DNA of 64,000 nt from Rhodopseudomonas pentothenatexigens. Its GTDB lineage: Bacteria > Pseudomonadota > Alphaproteobacteria > Rhizobiales > Xanthobacteraceae. Shown here in pieces: positions 36,863 to 45,328 of the stretch. A program made the translations under genes and the position numbers. Location of the stretch: the NCBI RefSeq assembly GCF_900218015.1, contig NZ_UFQQ01000002.1, forward strand, positions 254,552-318,551, given 5' to 3'. Numbering within the stretch: position 1 is the first letter of the stretch; every line of letters begins with the position of its first letter. Below the pieces are notes generated by a model. The model was not told the DNA's origin. It ran no database searches and worked only from the letters and a program-made list of their open reading frames with translations.

Positions 36863-37405
36863 TCAATGAGAGGGGCCGTCGGCGGCCTGCTTGCCGAACG
36901 CGTCCGGATCGTTGGGAAGCCCCATCACGGTGCGCACGTCGGAGACGATCCGCACCAGCCCCTGCAGCAGCAGCAGCACGCCCGCGACCGGGATCGCGAT
37001 CTTGACCGGCCAGATCGGTGGATTCCAAATGCTCGACGAGGTTTCGAACTTCGCCGCGGATTCCCACGCCATGTCGGTGCCCTGCCAGATCAGCACCGCC
37101 ATGAACAGGAAGAACAGGAACGAGGTGGCGAGATCGACCTTGGCCTTCTGCGCCGGGCTGAACCTGCCGTAGATGATGTCGACGTTGACGTGCGCACGCT
37201 CGGCCAGCAGATAGCCGCCGGCGATCACCGCGTAAACGCCGAACACCAGCTGGGCGAGTTCGGCGGTCCAGATCGCGGCGCTGCCGACCACGTAGCGCAT
37301 GATCACGTCGGCCATCAGCAGCAGGAAGATCGGCGCGATCAGCCATGCGGCGATCATCGCGACCCAGTAGTTCAGGCGCGTAATTGCGCGTGCGAAGCTC
37401 AGCAT
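36863..37405 (-). CDS. dctQ: TRAP transporter small permease (DctQ)
   Basis: A 180-residue protein with four membrane segments (WVAMIAAWLIAPIFLLLMAD, IWTAELAQLVFGVYAVIAGG, FLFFLFMAVLIWQ, IAIPVAGVLLLLQGLVRIVS). The RAHVNVDIIYGRF segment is the DctQ signature between segments 2 and 3. It supports the large subunit and receptor docking. It lies between the receptor gene (111 bases upstream) and DctM. Confidence 0.92.
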   Translation of the reverse strand: MLSFARAITRLNYWVAMIAAWLIAPIFLLLMADVIMRYVVGSAAIWTAELAQLVFGVYAVIAGGYLLAERAHVNVDIIYGRFSPAQKAKVDLATSFLFFLFMAVLIWQGTDMAWESAAKFETSSSIWNPPIWPVKIAIPVAGVLLLLQGLVRIVSDVRTVMGLPNDPDAFGKQAADGPSH

Positions 37406-37516
37406 CCGGTTACGCCGTTGGTTGAAGAGATGCGGTGACGACCGTCACCGATGTTCGGAGCAGGAACAGCGACGCGGCAGCGTGCGCCGCCGCGTCGGCC
37501 CCGGTCTGCGCCGGTG

Positions 37517-38557
37517 TCAGGCGTAGCCGAGATCGGTCATCAGCTTGTTGAGCGCCTGGGTGCCCTTCTGCGCGACATCACCCTTGGCGGCTTCCTTCTT
37601 CAGGATCTGATTGGACGCATCGGCGAACTTCTTCAGCACGTCGTCCGGGAAGCGCAGGACCTCGACGTCCATCTTGGTCTTGCCGGTGGTGAGCGCCACC
37701 GCTTCCTGATTCAGATACTCGACCGAGCGGCGGAAATAGCGCTCTTCGACCAGCGACACGAACTGCAGCTTCAGATCGGGCGGCAGCTTGTCGAGCGCCG
37801 CGATGTTGACGATGTAGGCGTCGTTGGCGAAGCCGAGCGCCGGCTTCATGTGGTACTTCGCCACTTCCCAGAACTTCATCGACAGCGCGCCGATCGCGGC
37901 ACCCCAATGCGCGCCGTCGACCACGCCGGTCGAGATCGCCTGATAGATCTCAGGACCGGCGATCTGCTGCGGCGACGCCCCGGCGGCAGCCAGATAATCG
38001 AGCATGGTGCCGGCCGAGCGGATCTTCAGCGAACCGAGTTCGGCCGCGGAGGTCACCTTCTTCTTCAGCACGACCTCGGTCGGATAGGCCTTCTCGGCCA
38101 TCATCAACACGCCCTTGGGACGCAGCTCCTCGTTGACCATCTTCTCGATGCCGAGGTTCTTGGTCAGATGCATCATCTCCCAGGATTCGCGCAGCGTTCC
38201 GGGCACGCCGTAGAACAATCCCATCGCCTGCGCTTCGCCGAGAATGTAGGCCGGCGAGATCGTGCCCATCGGTACGACACCGCGCCGAACGACGTTGTAG
38301 ATCTCGCGGTCCTTGGCGATTTCGCCGGCCCCATAGGTCTCCAGCTTGAAACGGCCGCCGGTCCGCTCCTCGAGTTCCTTCGCCAGCACGCCGAGGCTGT
38401 CGTTGAACGAGCCCGATGCCTTCGGCCAATGCGCCTGCACCTTCCAGGTCACCGTCTGCTGAGCTTGTGCGCTGCCGATCAGTGCCGGCGCCGCGGCGGC
38501 GGCCACCGATGCCTTGAGCATGGCGCGTCGATTCAACTTGTTAGTTGATCCCGACAT
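37517..38557 (-). CDS. dctP: TRAP transporter solute receptor (DctP)
   Basis: A 346-residue periplasmic receptor with a twin-arginine signal (NRRAMLKAS followed by an Ala-rich stretch ending AQAQ). In the mature part, YGAGEIAKDREIYNVVRRG and VTSAAELGSLKIRSAGTMLD fit the DctP family. The Arg in LKIRSAG corresponds to the ligand-carboxylate-binding Arg, and GVVDGAHWGAAIGALSMKFWE forms the substrate pocket. It is the first gene of the DctP-DctQ-DctM-CoA-transferase group. The sequence resembles receptors for mandelate or 2-oxo acids, but the ligand cannot be decided. Confidence 0.92.
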   Translation of the reverse strand: MSGSTNKLNRRAMLKASVAAAAAPALIGSAQAQQTVTWKVQAHWPKASGSFNDSLGVLAKELEERTGGRFKLETYGAGEIAKDREIYNVVRRGVVPMGTISPAYILGEAQAMGLFYGVPGTLRESWEMMHLTKNLGIEKMVNEELRPKGVLMMAEKAYPTEVVLKKKVTSAAELGSLKIRSAGTMLDYLAAAGASPQQIAGPEIYQAISTGVVDGAHWGAAIGALSMKFWEVAKYHMKPALGFANDAYIVNIAALDKLPPDLKLQFVSLVEERYFRRSVEYLNQEAVALTTGKTKMDVEVLRFPDDVLKKFADASNQILKKEAAKGDVAQKGTQALNKLMTDLGYA

Positions 38558-39025
38558 TGGTTTCTCCCTTGGCTGATCTTGTTCTGTGTCGTTTCTTTCG
38601 ATCAGAGCACGGCCTGTGATCGGCCGTCAATCACTCGGCCTCGGCGGCCTCACGCGTGTGCAGTGCGGCGTGATCGCGATGCCGCGCGAATATCTCGCGC
38701 AGTGGCATACTGATCGATGGCCGATCCGCGATCCCGAGGAAACGCGGCGATTCAGCGTGCGTCGACCGGCCTGGCGGCTGTCGTGTCGTTGCGGGTCGCG
38801 ACAATACGTAGCAGTCACGATCCGGAGGCAGGACGTCATTGCTACCGATGCGGCGGATCGAGCGCAGCGAGGAACGTCTTCCGCGTCATCGACTGTCTCA
38901 CGTTAGTTCCTCGAGCGGCCCGAGGAGCTCCACACTGTCACCATCGACCGGCAAAGCCGTACATATCGAAGGGTGAGGATCCGCATCGCCTCCAAGCAGA
39001 AAGGTGCGAAATCGTACCAACGTGA
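38558..39025. other. Gene-free stretch between TRAP receptor and rsmJ
   Basis: 468 bases with no convincing gene on either strand. Short open frames exist here but have no good start sites, poor codon use and no recognisable motifs. No palindromic family A-E copy is seen. The region must hold the promoter of the DctP operon near 38558-38650; I cannot place it. Confidence 0.5.
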
Positions 39026-39664
39026 TCAGACATTCCGTGCCGTCGGCTCGGCCGCTGGCTGCGACCGCACGAACACGTCGTAGCGAACGGTCTTGCCGGC
39101 AATCTGGTGTGAGGGCTTGCGCGGAGCGGGCGGCGCGGCGGCGCGCAGCGGCCATTTCAGCACGACGCGGCGGCAATCGGCCGACAGCGCCGCCGCCAGC
39201 AGTTCGGCGACGTCGAGGTCGGCGCCGACGAGATCACGCAGCAGCCGCATCTCCTGCTTGACCAGCGCGGTCTTGGTACGTGGCGGATGCATCGGATCGA
39301 TGGTGATGACGTCGGCCTGCATCGTCGGCAGCAGTGCGCGGGCATCGCCGTGCAGCAGCGTCATCCGGCCGATGATGCCGGCGAGTTCGTCGCTCTCGCT
39401 GCGTGCGGCTTCGAGGGCTTCGGCCAGCAGCGCGTGCACCTCCGGCACGCGCTCGATCAACGTCACGGTCGCGCCCATCGAGGCCAGCAGGAAGGCGTCG
39501 CGGCCGAGGCCTGCGGTGGCATCGACGACGTGCAGCGGGCGCGCCGGTGACACGCCGGTGGCCTTGAGCAGCGCGTGGCTGCGGCCGGCCTGGGAACGAA
39601 ACCGGTAGCCGACCGCGCCGCCGACGAAATCGACGGCGGGCGCGGTCGAGGCCGATTCGGCCAT
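39026..39664 (-). CDS. rsmJ: 16S rRNA (guanine1516-N2)-methyltransferase
   Basis: A 212-residue class I methyltransferase. DATAGLGRDAFLLASMG is the SAM-binding motif I, VTLIERVPEV is motif II, and the catalytic IDPMHPPRTK (NPPY-equivalent) is followed by ALVKQEMRLLRDLVG, diagnostic of RsmJ. It methylates G1516 of 16S rRNA in the small subunit. It is the last gene of the minus-strand block, 6 bases after the Deg protease stop, hence probably cotranscribed. The C-terminal 30 residues are less conserved. Confidence 0.88.
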   Translation of the reverse strand: MAESASTAPAVDFVGGAVGYRFRSQAGRSHALLKATGVSPARPLHVVDATAGLGRDAFLLASMGATVTLIERVPEVHALLAEALEAARSESDELAGIIGRMTLLHGDARALLPTMQADVITIDPMHPPRTKTALVKQEMRLLRDLVGADLDVAELLAAALSADCRRVVLKWPLRAAAPPAPRKPSHQIAGKTVRYDVFVRSQPAAEPTARNV

Positions 39665-39670
39665 CTTGCC

Positions 39671-41179
39671 TTATTGCAGGCTGAGCGCGACGAAGCGCAG
39701 CTCGCCGGAGGCGTTGGCGACCAGCAGCAGCACCGACTTCTTGCCGTCCTTCTTGAGCTGCTCGACGCGCTTCTTGATGTCGGCGGCGCTGCCGACCGAC
39801 TCCTGCGCCACCTCGACGATGACGTCGCCGGCCGACAGCCGCTTCTCGGCGGCATCCGAACCGTTGTCGACACCGGTCACCAGCACGCCCTTGACGCTGT
39901 CCTTGATCTTGAAGCGGCCGCGCAGGTCCTTCGACAGCGCGGCGAGATCGAGGCCGAGCACCTTCTGAGTGACCGGCTTCTCGGCTTCGGGCTGCGACTT
40001 GGCCGAAGCCGGCTGCGGCTTGGCATCGTCGTCCAGCCGGCCGAGCGTGACCTGCCTGGTTTCTTCCTTGCCCTTGCGGATCACCACGACGTCGACGGTC
40101 TTGCCGACCGCGGTGTCGGCCACGATCCGCGACAGATCCTTCGGCTCCTTGATGTCCTTGCCGTCGAACTTGATCACCACGTCGCCGGGCTCGATCCCGG
40201 CCGGCTTGGCCGGGCCCTTGTCGTCGACCCCGGCGACCAGCGCGCCCCGCGCCGGCTTGATGCTCAGGCTCTCGGCGATCTCGTCGGTGACCTGCTGGAT
40301 GCGCACCCCGAGCCAGCCGCGGCGCAGTTCGCCGAACTGGCGGAGCTGATCGACCACCGGCACCACGGTCTTGGACGGCACCGCGAAGCCGATCCCGATC
40401 GAGCCGCCCGACGGCGAGATAATCAGGGTGTTGACGCCAACTACTTCGCCGGCGAGGTTGAACAGCGGCCCACCGGAATTGCCGCGATTGATCGCGGCGT
40501 CGGTCTGGATGTAGCTGTCATAGGGGCCGGAATTGATGTCGCGGTTGCGGGCCGAGACGATGCCGGCGGTCACCGTGCCACCCAGCGAGAACGGGTTGCC
40601 GATCGCCACCACCCATTCGCCGAGCCGCAGCTTGTCGCTGTCGCCGAACTTCACCGCGGTCAGCGTCTTGCCGGCCGGCGGCTTGAATTTCAGCACCGCG
40701 AGATCGGTCTTCTTGTCGACCCCGACCAGCTCCGCCCTGATCTTGGTGCCGTCGTTGAGGATCACGTTGATCTCGTCGGAATCGGCGATCACGTGATTGT
40801 TGGTGACCGCGACGCCGGCCGCGTCGATGATGAAGCCGGAGCCGAGCGAGTTGGTCTTGCGCGGGCCGCCGCCGCCGCCCTTGTCGCCGCGACGGTTCTT
40901 GAAGAAGTCCTCGAAGAACTCCTCGAACGGCGAACCCGGCGGCAGTTGCGGTGCCGCGCCCTTGCTCTCGCCGGAGCCCTTGGCCTCGACGGTCTGGGTG
41001 GTGGAGATGTTGACCACCGCGTCGATCACCTTCTCGGCGACATCGGCGATCCCTTCCGGACCGCGGGCGGAGGCCGGCCCAGGACCGGCGATCGTCGCGA
41101 TGCCGAGGCACAGCGCGGCGAGAAGCGGCCTGATCCGCATGGGCCTGATCCGGGAATTGAACGCGATCGCAGCGGGCAT
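39671..41179 (-). CDS. Periplasmic Deg/HtrA serine protease (DegP-like)
   Basis: 502 residues from 41179, with AGGAG 10-14 bases upstream; a second start (MRIRPLLA, 41140) leaves a cleaner signal peptide ending ASARG. The catalytic triad is His in NNHVIADSDEI, Asp in KKTDLAVLKF and Ser in RGNSGGPLFN. Two PDZ domains follow (LRRGWLGVRIQQVTDEIAE with DVVIKFDGKDI, and LDLAALSKDLRGRFKI with VLVTGVDNGS). It degrades or refolds damaged envelope proteins. A low-complexity region (RGDKGGGGGPRK) lies in the LA loop. It sits with hflKC and a DUF2065 gene, an arrangement common in proteobacteria. Confidence 0.92.
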   Translation of the reverse strand: MPAAIAFNSRIRPMRIRPLLAALCLGIATIAGPGPASARGPEGIADVAEKVIDAVVNISTTQTVEAKGSGESKGAAPQLPPGSPFEEFFEDFFKNRRGDKGGGGGPRKTNSLGSGFIIDAAGVAVTNNHVIADSDEINVILNDGTKIRAELVGVDKKTDLAVLKFKPPAGKTLTAVKFGDSDKLRLGEWVVAIGNPFSLGGTVTAGIVSARNRDINSGPYDSYIQTDAAINRGNSGGPLFNLAGEVVGVNTLIISPSGGSIGIGFAVPSKTVVPVVDQLRQFGELRRGWLGVRIQQVTDEIAESLSIKPARGALVAGVDDKGPAKPAGIEPGDVVIKFDGKDIKEPKDLSRIVADTAVGKTVDVVVIRKGKEETRQVTLGRLDDDAKPQPASAKSQPEAEKPVTQKVLGLDLAALSKDLRGRFKIKDSVKGVLVTGVDNGSDAAEKRLSAGDVIVEVAQESVGSAADIKKRVEQLKKDGKKSVLLLVANASGELRFVALSLQ

Positions 41180-41385
41180 GGTCCAATCTTCTCCTGGCGT
41201 GCGCGAAACGGCGGCGCAGTCGCGTGAAACACTGCGCCCGATCCTGGGACCGGCGCAAGCATCGGTGGTGAACGAAGCTACCCTATCCGCCGCACCGATT
41301 GCGGCGAAAACCGGCTCCAAACACGATCTCACGGTTGAAAACGTCGTGACAGCACCCCGGCACCGTCCCGGCCGCTGGGGTCGCG

Positions 41386-41586
41386 CTAGTGCCGCACCGC
41401 CCAGATCAGCAGCAGGCCGGCGACCGCCGAGCCGATGCCGACCGCGCGCAGCACATTGTCGGGAGTCTCGAGCGCACTCTTCATCGCCCGCCGCATCCAG
41501 TTCGGGCTGGCCGCGAAGATCAGTCCTTCCAGAACGAACAGCAATCCCACGCCGATGAGGAGGTCGGCGAACGCGAAAGACCTCAT
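41386..41586 (-). CDS. DUF2065 family small membrane protein (YjeT-like)
   Basis: A 66-residue protein with two membrane segments (LLIGVGLLFVLEGLIFAA and AVGIGSAVAGLLLIWAV) around a charged loop (SPNWMRRAMKSALETPD). This is the DUF2065/YjeT layout and is regularly found between hflC and a protease or purA. A GGAGG site lies about 10 bases before the ATG at 41586. Its function is unknown. A terminator-like hairpin separates it from hflC, and 206 bases separate it from the protease start. Confidence 0.85.
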   Translation of the reverse strand: MRSFAFADLLIGVGLLFVLEGLIFAASPNWMRRAMKSALETPDNVLRAVGIGSAVAGLLLIWAVRH

Positions 41587-41770
41587 GCGACAGCATCCTC
41601 CCCGGCCGGCGCTCGGCCCTTGTCGTCCGGCGCAAGCTCCGCGCGCCGCTGTTGATCGGCCTGTTCTAGAGCAATTCGGCGTCCGATTGAAATCCAACCG
41701 CGGCTCTAGAGAATTGTTTTGTCGCGTCTTCTCGCAGCGTCCGAAACCGGCGGCGGCGCCCCAACGCAAA

Positions 41771-41798
41771 ACGGGCCGCTGCTGGGCGGCCCGTTTTT
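41771..41798 (-). terminator. Rho-independent terminator, probably for hflKC
   Basis: A perfect 9 bp stem (ACGGGCCGC/GCGGCCCGT) with a 6 base loop. On the plus strand it is followed by TTTTT; on the minus strand by TTTT. It lies 15 bases after the hflC stop (minus strand) and before DUF2065, so it should end the hflK-hflC transcript, at least partly. Confidence 0.75.
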
Positions 41799-41812
41799 CG
41801 ATCGTGGATTCG

Positions 41813-42757
41813 TCAGCGCGGTACGGCGGGAGCCGCCGGCACCGCCGGTGTCGCGGCCGCGGACGGCGCTGCGCCGTTCGTGGCCGCCCGTCCCTCGGCA
41901 CTGCCGAAGAACCGGAAGAAGTCCGAATCCGGCCGCAGCAGGAACCGGGTATCGTTGCTCTTCAGCGCCTGCTCGTAGGCGGTCATCGAACGATAGAACG
42001 CGAAGAAATCCGGATCCTTGGAATAGGCGGTCGCGAACAGCCGGTTGCGCTCGGCGTCGCCGGAACCGCGGATCTCTTCGGCCTGGGAATTCGCCTCGGC
42101 GATGATCACGGTGACGTCGCGATCGGCCTTGGAACGGATCTCCTGCGCCTTCTGGCCGCCCTGGGCGCGGAACTCGGCGGCTTCACGCTGACGTTCGGTC
42201 TGCATCCGCTGATACACCGCCAGGCTGTTCTGGTCCGGCAGATCGGCGCGGCGAATCCGGACATCGACCACCGAGATGCCGTAGTTCTCGGCCTCGCGGT
42301 CGAGCTGGGAGCGGATCCGGCCCATCAGCGCCTCGCGCTCGTCACGCACCACCTGGATGAAGGTGACCTCGCCGAGCACGCGGCGCAGCGCCGCGTTGAG
42401 CAGCGTGGTGAGCTGGAGGTTGGCCGCCGGCACCGAGCCGACCGACTGGTAGAAGCGCAGCGCATTCTTGATCCGGTAGCGCGCGAAGGCGTCGACCACC
42501 AGCCGCTTCTGGTCGGCGGCGATCACTTCCTGCGACGGGTTTTCCAGATCGAGGATTCGCTTGTCGATGCTGATCACCGAATCGATGAACGGCGCCTTGA
42601 AATGCAGCCCCGGCTCGGTGACCACGCGAACCGGCTCGCCGAGCCGGACCAGCAGGACCTGCTCGGTCTGGCGCACGGTGAACAGCGACGACCACACCAC
42701 CACGATCACGACCAGCGTCACGATCAGGGCGACGACACCTGCGACTCCGGCCTTCAT
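41813..42757 (-). CDS. hflC: HflC, membrane protease modulator
   Basis: A 314-residue SPFH/band-7 protein with a single N-terminal membrane segment (GVVALIVTLVVIVVVWSSLF), the periplasmic SPFH domain (about 25-210), and a coiled-coil rich in Ala/Glu/Arg (QRQREAAEFRAQGGQKAQEI). The SGDAERNRLFATAYSKDPDFF segment near residue 245 is the HflC signature. With HflK it forms the cage around FtsH that controls its protease activity. Its ATG overlaps the hflK stop (42754-42757). The tail is an Ala/Pro-rich disordered stretch. Confidence 0.95.
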   Translation of the reverse strand: MKAGVAGVVALIVTLVVIVVVWSSLFTVRQTEQVLLVRLGEPVRVVTEPGLHFKAPFIDSVISIDKRILDLENPSQEVIAADQKRLVVDAFARYRIKNALRFYQSVGSVPAANLQLTTLLNAALRRVLGEVTFIQVVRDEREALMGRIRSQLDREAENYGISVVDVRIRRADLPDQNSLAVYQRMQTERQREAAEFRAQGGQKAQEIRSKADRDVTVIIAEANSQAEEIRGSGDAERNRLFATAYSKDPDFFAFYRSMTAYEQALKSNDTRFLLRPDSDFFRFFGSAEGRAATNGAAPSAAATPAVPAAPAVPR

Positions 42758-43905
42758 CGGGTGCCTCCCAGCTGCGACTGCTGCGGCGGCGTTGCAGAAC
42801 GACGCGGAGTGAGTTCGTTCAAGGGGAGATACGGGATCACGCCCTGGCCGCCACCGCCGACGCCCGCGCCGGGATCGTAGAGCAGCTTGTCGGCCGGACC
42901 GAGCACGCGCTCCATGGTTTCAAGATAGATGCGCTGACGAGTCACGTCGGGAGCCTTCCGGTATTCTTCATAGACGTCGAGGAAGCGCGCGCTCTGGCCC
43001 CGGGCCTCGGCGATCGCCTGCTGCTTGTAGCCTTCGGCGTTCTGGGTGATCTGCGCCGCGCGGCCCTTGGCGTCGGGAATCACGCGATTGGCGTAGGTCT
43101 GCGCTTCGTTCTGCAACCGCTCGAGGTCGGCGCGCGCCGCCTGGACGTCGCGGAATGCGTCGATGACCTGCTGCGGCGGGTCGACCTTCTGCAGCTGCAC
43201 CTGCTGTACCAGTACGCCGGCGCCGTAGCTGTCGAGCGTCTTCTGCATCAGTTCCTGCACCGCGCCTTCGATCGTGGTGCGGGCGCCGGTGAGGATCGGC
43301 TGGATATCGGAACGGCCGATCACTTCGCGCATCGCGCTCTCGGCCACCGCCTTCACGGTGCCCTGCGGATTCTGGATGTTGAACAGGAAATCGCCGACGC
43401 CGTCGGGCTTGATTCGCCACAGCACGGTGAAATCGACGTCGACGATGTTCTCGTCGCCGGTCAGCATCAGGCTCTCTTCCGGAACGTCCTGCGTGGTCGC
43501 GCCGCGACGCGAGGAATCGGCCGACACGACCACGCCGATGCTGATGGTGTTGACGCGCAGCGCCTTCGGCAGCAGCACGGTCTCGATCGGATACGGCAGA
43601 TGATAGTTGAGGCCGGGCTGCACGGTGCGAACATGCTTGCCGAACCGCAGCACCACGCCGAGTTCTTCGGACTGCACCCGGAAGAAGCCCGACAGGCCCC
43701 AGATCGCCAGCGCGCCGAGCACCACGACGATGATGCCGAGGCCGCTGAAATGGCCGCCGGGGAGGATCTGTTGCAGCCGGTCCTGGCCGCGGCGCAGCAG
43801 GTCTTCGAGATCAGGCGGCCGCGGTCCCGACGATTGCGGCCCCGAGCCCCACGGACCCTTGGGGCCAGAACCCCACGGGCCTCCGCCTTGATTCTTCCAC
43901 GGCAT
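42754..43905 (-). CDS. hflK: HflK, membrane protease modulator
   Basis: A 383-residue SPFH protein. The N-terminus is Gly/Pro/Ser-rich (MPWKNQGGGPWGSGPKG), as in all HflK, and one membrane segment follows at about residues 55-75 (GIIVVVLGALAIWGLSGFF). The SPFH domain contains VDVDFTVLWRIKPDGVGDFL and AVAESAMREVIGRSDI. A long coiled coil follows (FRDVQAARADLERLQNEAQ). A GGAG site precedes the ATG. It is the partner of HflC and is translated coupled to it. Confidence 0.95.
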   Translation of the reverse strand: MPWKNQGGGPWGSGPKGPWGSGPQSSGPRPPDLEDLLRRGQDRLQQILPGGHFSGLGIIVVVLGALAIWGLSGFFRVQSEELGVVLRFGKHVRTVQPGLNYHLPYPIETVLLPKALRVNTISIGVVVSADSSRRGATTQDVPEESLMLTGDENIVDVDFTVLWRIKPDGVGDFLFNIQNPQGTVKAVAESAMREVIGRSDIQPILTGARTTIEGAVQELMQKTLDSYGAGVLVQQVQLQKVDPPQQVIDAFRDVQAARADLERLQNEAQTYANRVIPDAKGRAAQITQNAEGYKQQAIAEARGQSARFLDVYEEYRKAPDVTRQRIYLETMERVLGPADKLLYDPGAGVGGGGQGVIPYLPLNELTPRRSATPPQQSQLGGTR

Positions 43906-44049
43906 TCAAACATCTCCTTCGCGGCCGAACGGCCGCAGTCTGCCCGGCTTTATAGGGGACCGTCCCCCCGGGCACAACGCGCGTCATTCCGCGTTGCGAG
44001 CTAAGCCTTGGCGAAGGTTTGTCAATTGCCAACGGTGCCGCGCCCCCGC

Positions 44050-44565
44050 TCACCCGGCGGCACAGCGTCGATAGGTCACATAGGAGAAATCCGCGCTGTC
44101 CTGTGGCCCGGCGACGTGACGTTCGCGCACAACCTCCTGCCATTGCGCCGGATCGATCGGCGGAAAGCAGGTATCACCCTCGGGGCTGGCGTGCACTTCG
44201 GTCAGCTCGAGCCGTGCCGCGCGCGGCAGCCAGTGGGCGAAAATGTCGGCGCCACCGATCACCGCGATTTCGGTGGCAAAACGCCGCAGCGCATCGCCTC
44301 GCGCGACCTGTTCGGCGGCCTCGAATGACGGCGCCACGACGACGCCAGCCGCCGCGAAAGCGGCATCGCGCGTCACCACGATGTTGGTCCGTCCCGGCAG
44401 CGGCCGGCCGATCGACTGATAGGTTTTGCGGCCCATGATCACCGGCTTGCTCAGCGTCAGCCGCTTGAACCGCTGCAGGTCGGACTTCAGCCGCCACGGC
44501 ATCGCGTTGCCCTGCCCGATCACGCCGTTATCGGCAACCGCGACGACGAGGACGATCGTGATCAT
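44050..44565 (-). CDS. folA: Dihydrofolate reductase
   Basis: A 171-residue DHFR. The N-terminal VVAVADNGVIGQGNAMPW contains the catalytic acidic region, then KSDLQRFKRLT and PVIMGRKTYQSIGRPLPGR give the NADPH site. It ends with ADIFAHWLPRAARLELTEVHA and the C-terminal strand DSADFSYVTYRR. It regenerates tetrahydrofolate after thymidylate synthase. Its ATG overlaps the stop of an unknown gene by 4 bases (44562-44565). Together with thyA upstream, this indicates a four-gene operon. Confidence 0.96.
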   Translation of the reverse strand: MITIVLVVAVADNGVIGQGNAMPWRLKSDLQRFKRLTLSKPVIMGRKTYQSIGRPLPGRTNIVVTRDAAFAAAGVVVAPSFEAAEQVARGDALRRFATEIAVIGGADIFAHWLPRAARLELTEVHASPEGDTCFPPIDPAQWQEVVRERHVAGPQDSADFSYVTYRRCAAG

Positions 44566-44933
44566 GCGGCAGGACGAAGAACATACGCTTCGTCGACATA
44601 CGTGCCGTTGCGATAAGCGCCCCGAACTCTTCCGTCTGGAGATGATACCGACCTGACTGCCTGAACAATCGGATGGTCTGGTTTGGCGATGGTGTAACGC
44701 AGATCGTTTCTACCCGGAAGCTCGTCGCTGTGGTTCACGATGGTTTCAGCGACGCGAATGGTCTCACGCAGTGTATCCTTCGGGTGAGACCGCGGCACGA
44801 TATACAGGCGGCCGCGTCCTTCGTCATCAGGCACCCAAACTGCTGTCTCGACAGGAAACCCATCTCGCTCGAGAAGGTCGAGCAGCTTGTGCGCAGTCTC
44901 GAACTCCGGCGCTACAGCTTGCTGCGCAACCAT
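44562..44933 (-). CDS. Hypothetical protein, 123 aa, coupled to HEPN protein and folA
   Basis: I do not recognise this protein. The start at 44933 (MVAQQAVAPEFETAHKLLD) has AAGGAGG 9 bases upstream; earlier in-frame sequence lies inside the HEPN gene in another frame and is not used. It is a small alpha/beta protein: an N-terminal helix, a beta strand ETAVWVPDDEGRGRLYIVP, a helix around RETIRVAETIV, and strands at the C-terminus (RVRGAYRNGTYVDEAYVL). No membrane segment is present. It overlaps the HEPN gene by 22 bases and folA by 4, so its production is tied to both. Pairing with a HEPN protein could mean a two-component toxin-antitoxin or nucleotide-related system, but no domain supports that directly. 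Confidence 0.7.
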   Translation of the reverse strand: MVAQQAVAPEFETAHKLLDLLERDGFPVETAVWVPDDEGRGRLYIVPRSHPKDTLRETIRVAETIVNHSDELPGRNDLRYTIAKPDHPIVQAVRSVSSPDGRVRGAYRNGTYVDEAYVLRPAA

Positions 44934-45325
44934 GGAAGAATACCTCCTTCGATAGCTCGAATCAGCGCCAGGGCGTCGTCGGGCCCAACGTCTGCATAAC
45001 GACTGGCCTCGTCCCAGCCTGTCACAATTTGCCAAAATCCTTCGAATTCGGCGTCAGTTTGCCTTCGAGCCTTGAGCTCTTCCTCCAACCGGCACAGCCG
45101 GAGAAGCTTGAACAGATCGTGAGTGTAAAGATCCTTGAGCAAGGCTCGGTCAGGAAGCGTATCGGCTTTGAATTGCGCCGACAAGATCGCCTTGAACGCC
45201 AATTCAATCGCATACCCCGCCAAGTAATAGGCGTTTCCGTGGCTGCCAGCCTCGAGCAGCAGCTTGGCATCGAGGAGCTTTGCCTCAGACAGCGCAAGCA
45301 GTCTTGCCTTGCTGATCTCTGCCAT
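44912..45325 (-). CDS. HEPN-domain protein, 137 aa
   Basis: An all-helical protein with the HEPN pattern: an N-terminal helix of the type ALSEAKLLDAKLLLEAG, then GNAYYLAGYAIELAFKAIL, then YTHDLFKLLRLCRLEEELK. The HDLFKL motif is commonly seen in HEPN proteins. I see no canonical Rx4-6H RNase motif: the candidate Arg in DRALLKDLYTH is 9 residues before the His, so RNase activity is uncertain. It starts 3 bases after the thyA stop and overlaps the next gene by 22 bases, so it is probably made with thymidylate synthase and dihydrofolate reductase. Confidence 0.75.
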   Translation of the reverse strand: MAEISKARLLALSEAKLLDAKLLLEAGSHGNAYYLAGYAIELAFKAILSAQFKADTLPDRALLKDLYTHDLFKLLRLCRLEEELKARRQTDAEFEGFWQIVTGWDEASRYADVGPDDALALIRAIEGGILPWLRSKL

Positions 45326-45328
45326 GGT

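Noticed and set aside
38586..39025. Short open frames in the DctP-rsmJ gap
   Set aside because: No ribosome-binding site, poor codon use and no motif; overlapping frames on both strands look random.
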